This document shows positions 8,324-10,476 of a DNA stretch of 10,476 bases, piece after piece. The notes under the pieces are model-generated. The model ran no database searches. It was given only the letters and a program-made list of their open reading frames with translations, and had not been told where the DNA came from. Source of the DNA: Prevotella sp. (GTDB taxonomy: Bacteria; Bacteroidota; Bacteroidia; Bacteroidales; Dysgonomonadaceae); assembly GCA_031263965.1 (NCBI GenBank), contig JAISES010000311.1, positions 1 to 10,476 of the forward strand, written 5' to 3'. The stretch's first letter is position 1; each line of letters starts with the position of its first letter. The translations under genes and the position numbers were made by a program.

Positions 8324-10476
8324 ATGAAAAAGTTTTTTTTAGTGCTTTTGTTTTTGAGTCAAGTGTTCAATGCTTTATCTCAAGATGGTTATAAATTCAG
8401 AACATTGTCGCCTGAAGGAGGATTCTATTTCGACGGGGTAAAGCAGATAAAGCAAGATACAGACGGCTTTATATGGATACTGATGGATCATGATTTATAC
8501 AGGTTCGATGGATACCAATATAAAAGATACCATACTTATTTTACTAATCAGGAAAAGTCTGTAGAATGGGTTTTTAAAGAATTGACTATTACTTCTTCCG
8601 GTTATTTTTTTGTGAACACCAATAATGGGTTATATAGTTACGATAAAGCGTCGGATACTTTCGGAAAAGTGTCGGATGAAGTGGATCTTATCAGGGTAGA
8701 CAACAGGAATAATATATGGATTAGAAAAAACGGGAAATGGAGTGTCCTCAATGAGAACCGGAGTCCATTCAATATAAATGACAGCATATTAATAACACCT
8801 TTATATGATGGGAAAGAGGTACCTTTCATAGGCTCTGTCTTTTGTACAAACAATGATGACTTATATACATTTTCTAATTATTATCGTATATATCGCTATA
8901 ATTATACAAAGAATGAATTTTTCCTGTGTTTCAATTTACCGAATAAAGAAAGCAGGCTTATTGCAGCAAAAGCCCATAAAGGAAAGCTCTGGGCGCTTAC
9001 TCAAAAATATGGTTTGTATAAGATTGATTTATCAACATTTGCAATAGATGATCATATCGGCTTTTCTCAGGAAGATGGGGCCAGGGCATTACATATCGAT
9101 AAAAGAGGATACATATGGATCGGAACAATAAAAGGATTATATGTAATAGACCCCGACACAAGAAAGTCTCATCATTATGTACATTCCAAATCAGACCCGT
9201 TCAGCTTGCCGAATAATTCCGTTTGGACAATAAATGAAGATAATCAGCGGAATATCTGGATCGGAACATATTCAGGGGCTATAGCTTATGTAAACCTCGA
9301 TGAAAAAAAACCTTTCGATACTTATATGCCTCACGAGAATAAACTTAGCCACACTCCGGTTAGTGCATTTGCTGAAGATGATACTTCCCTCTGGATTGGA
9401 ACCGAAGGTGGCGGTATAAACCGGTTAAACAAGAAAACGGGAGAATTCTCTTATTATACAAACGATAAGTCAAAGAATTCTCCGGCTTTTGACAATATAA
9501 AATCAATTGTTGTCGATAAAGGCCGGAATCTGTGGATTGCGCTGTTTAATGGAGGACTGGATTATTATAATACAAAATCCGGCAGGTTTTATAATTTTAA
9601 ACAGACAACAGGGTCTAATTCGCTATTATACAACAGCCTCAGGAAAATCGTACTCGAATCCGATTCCGGTTTATGGATTGCATACCAACGCAAAAAGGTA
9701 GAGATTTCTTTCTATTCTTTCAAGACCAAACAATTTTATCACCATAGCCCCGAAGGGGAAAACACGCAATATATATTCGATATGTTGAGGGGACGGGAGA
9801 ATCAGCTATGGGTACTTAGCAATGAAAACCTTTACCTGATGGACATAAAGACTAATATTATCAGAAAAATAAATCGGCCGGATTCTGTCTTTTTAAATTT
9901 TAGTACCTTTTGTTTAGACAATTCCGGTAATTTATGGATAGGGACTATAAAAAACGGATTGGTAAAATACGATGTTAACGCTGATAAATTTATCCTTTTT
10001 GATAAAATTCTTAATTATAATGTTTCCTCTATCTACAGCATCAATTATGATGGGGAAGATAATTTGTGGATGGGTACCGATGATGGCCTTTTCAGGTATA
10101 GTATATCGGATAATACTTTTTTTGAATATGACAAAGGGGATGGTACACAGGGGCGAGTATATTATCCCCTGGCCTCGATGAAAAGCATGGGCGGAAAATT
10201 ATATTTTGGCGGCACAATCGGTTTCACCGTAATCGACCCTAAGGAAGTTAGCCTTAATATGCATAAACCCGAAGTTATTATCTCCGATTTTTATATAGAC
10301 CATCAGTCTTCGAAATTAAACTTTTCTTCTAAAGATTCTATATATGAGATTGTGTTGAACCATAATCAGGCTAACTTCGGATTTAAATTCTCTTCCGATA
10401 ATTTTTTCCTTCCCGAAAAAAACCATTTCAAATATAGGCTGAGAGGCTACGACAACCGCTGGATCGAAGTAGATGC
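8324..10476 (+). CDS. double-propeller two-component sensor, probable hybrid (HTCS) regulator, 3' end outside window
   Basis: The frame from the ATG at 8324 is open to the right edge: 717 codons plus two bases. A signal peptide (MKKFFLVLLFLSQVFNALSQ) is followed by a periplasmic sensor. It contains repeated W-I-G-T-type beta-propeller motifs with Trp at 51, 132, 223, 265, 312, 357, 404, 451, 496, 538 and 582. Degenerate blades near 95 (YFFV), 180 (DLYTF) and 627 (KLYFGG) bring the count to 14, i.e. two seven-bladed propellers. A Y_Y_Y domain begins near 649 and reaches FKYRLRGYDNRWIEVD at the edge. In this family a membrane helix, histidine kinase, receiver and AraC-type DNA-binding domain usually follow; these are inferred, not seen. 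It probably senses an oligosaccharide and activates the susC operon. It lies behind a terminator, so it needs its own promoter. The nearest candidate is a poor box around 8285-8293 with TTTG at 8264-8267. Confidence 0.9.
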   Translation, partial: MKKFFLVLLFLSQVFNALSQDGYKFRTLSPEGGFYFDGVKQIKQDTDGFIWILMDHDLYRFDGYQYKRYHTYFTNQEKSVEWVFKELTITSSGYFFVNTNNGLYSYDKASDTFGKVSDEVDLIRVDNRNNIWIRKNGKWSVLNENRSPFNINDSILITPLYDGKEVPFIGSVFCTNNDDLYTFSNYYRIYRYNYTKNEFFLCFNLPNKESRLIAAKAHKGKLWALTQKYGLYKIDLSTFAIDDHIGFSQEDGARALHIDKRGYIWIGTIKGLYVIDPDTRKSHHYVHSKSDPFSLPNNSVWTINEDNQRNIWIGTYSGAIAYVNLDEKKPFDTYMPHENKLSHTPVSAFAEDDTSLWIGTEGGGINRLNKKTGEFSYYTNDKSKNSPAFDNIKSIVVDKGRNLWIALFNGGLDYYNTKSGRFYNFKQTTGSNSLLYNSLRKIVLESDSGLWIAYQRKKVEISFYSFKTKQFYHHSPEGENTQYIFDMLRGRENQLWVLSNENLYLMDIKTNIIRKINRPDSVFLNFSTFCLDNSGNLWIGTIKNGLVKYDVNADKFILFDKILNYNVSSIYSINYDGEDNLWMGTDDGLFRYSISDNTFFEYDKGDGTQGRVYYPLASMKSMGGKLYFGGTIGFTVIDPKEVSLNMHKPEVIISDFYIDHQSSKLNFSSKDSIYEIVLNHNQANFGFKFSSDNFFLPEKNHFKYRLRGYDNRWIEVD

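Noticed and set aside
8638..8853. Small open frame antisense to the sensor gene, and small + strand frames at 8853-9047, 9507-9701 and 9972-10181
   Set aside because: All lie inside the continuous sensor frame starting at 8324, which carries regular propeller motifs throughout.

Overview
The window looks like Bacteroidota, most likely order Bacteroidales. It is AT-rich, and it carries a SusC/SusD outer-membrane glycan-uptake pair, lipoproteins with acidic residues straight after the lipid-anchored cysteine, a TAnnTTTG promoter box, no Shine-Dalgarno-like sites, and a sensor with a double beta-propeller plus Y_Y_Y module typical of hybrid two-component regulators. Genus cannot be fixed from this sequence.

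Layout. Bases 1-365 hold the 3' end of a major facilitator transporter on the + strand. It converges on a complete Gfo/Idh/MocA sugar oxidoreductase on the - strand (396-1370). A divergent intergenic region (1371-1718) separates that gene from the main operon; it holds a -7 promoter box and a perfect 8-bp inverted repeat that could be an operator. The operon runs + strand: a SusC-type TonB-dependent transporter (1719-4966, broken by a one-base frameshift), a SusD-type lipoprotein (4979-6979) and a third lipoprotein with Ig-like and F5/8-type domains (6994-8181). The gaps are 12 and 14 bases. A strong intrinsic terminator (8233-8267) closes the operon. A two-component sensor/regulator begins at 8324 and runs off the right edge.

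How it fits together. This is the binding, import and sensing part of a polysaccharide utilisation locus (PUL). The third lipoprotein and SusD would capture a glycan at the cell surface, SusC would pull oligosaccharides through the outer membrane using TonB energy, and the propeller sensor would detect a breakdown product in the periplasm and activate the susC promoter. The transporter and oxidoreductase to the left could handle a released sugar, but they may belong to a separate transcript. No glycoside hydrolase, lyase or sulfatase lies in the window, so the substrate cannot be named.

The most notable observation is the frameshift in susC. A GGGG run at 2211-2214 is one G short of the frame that restores a normal 1,082-residue protein, and everything downstream of it is intact. 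It is either a sequencing or assembly error or a recent loss-of-function mutation. I found no mobile element, CRISPR array, RNA gene or clearly new type of system.
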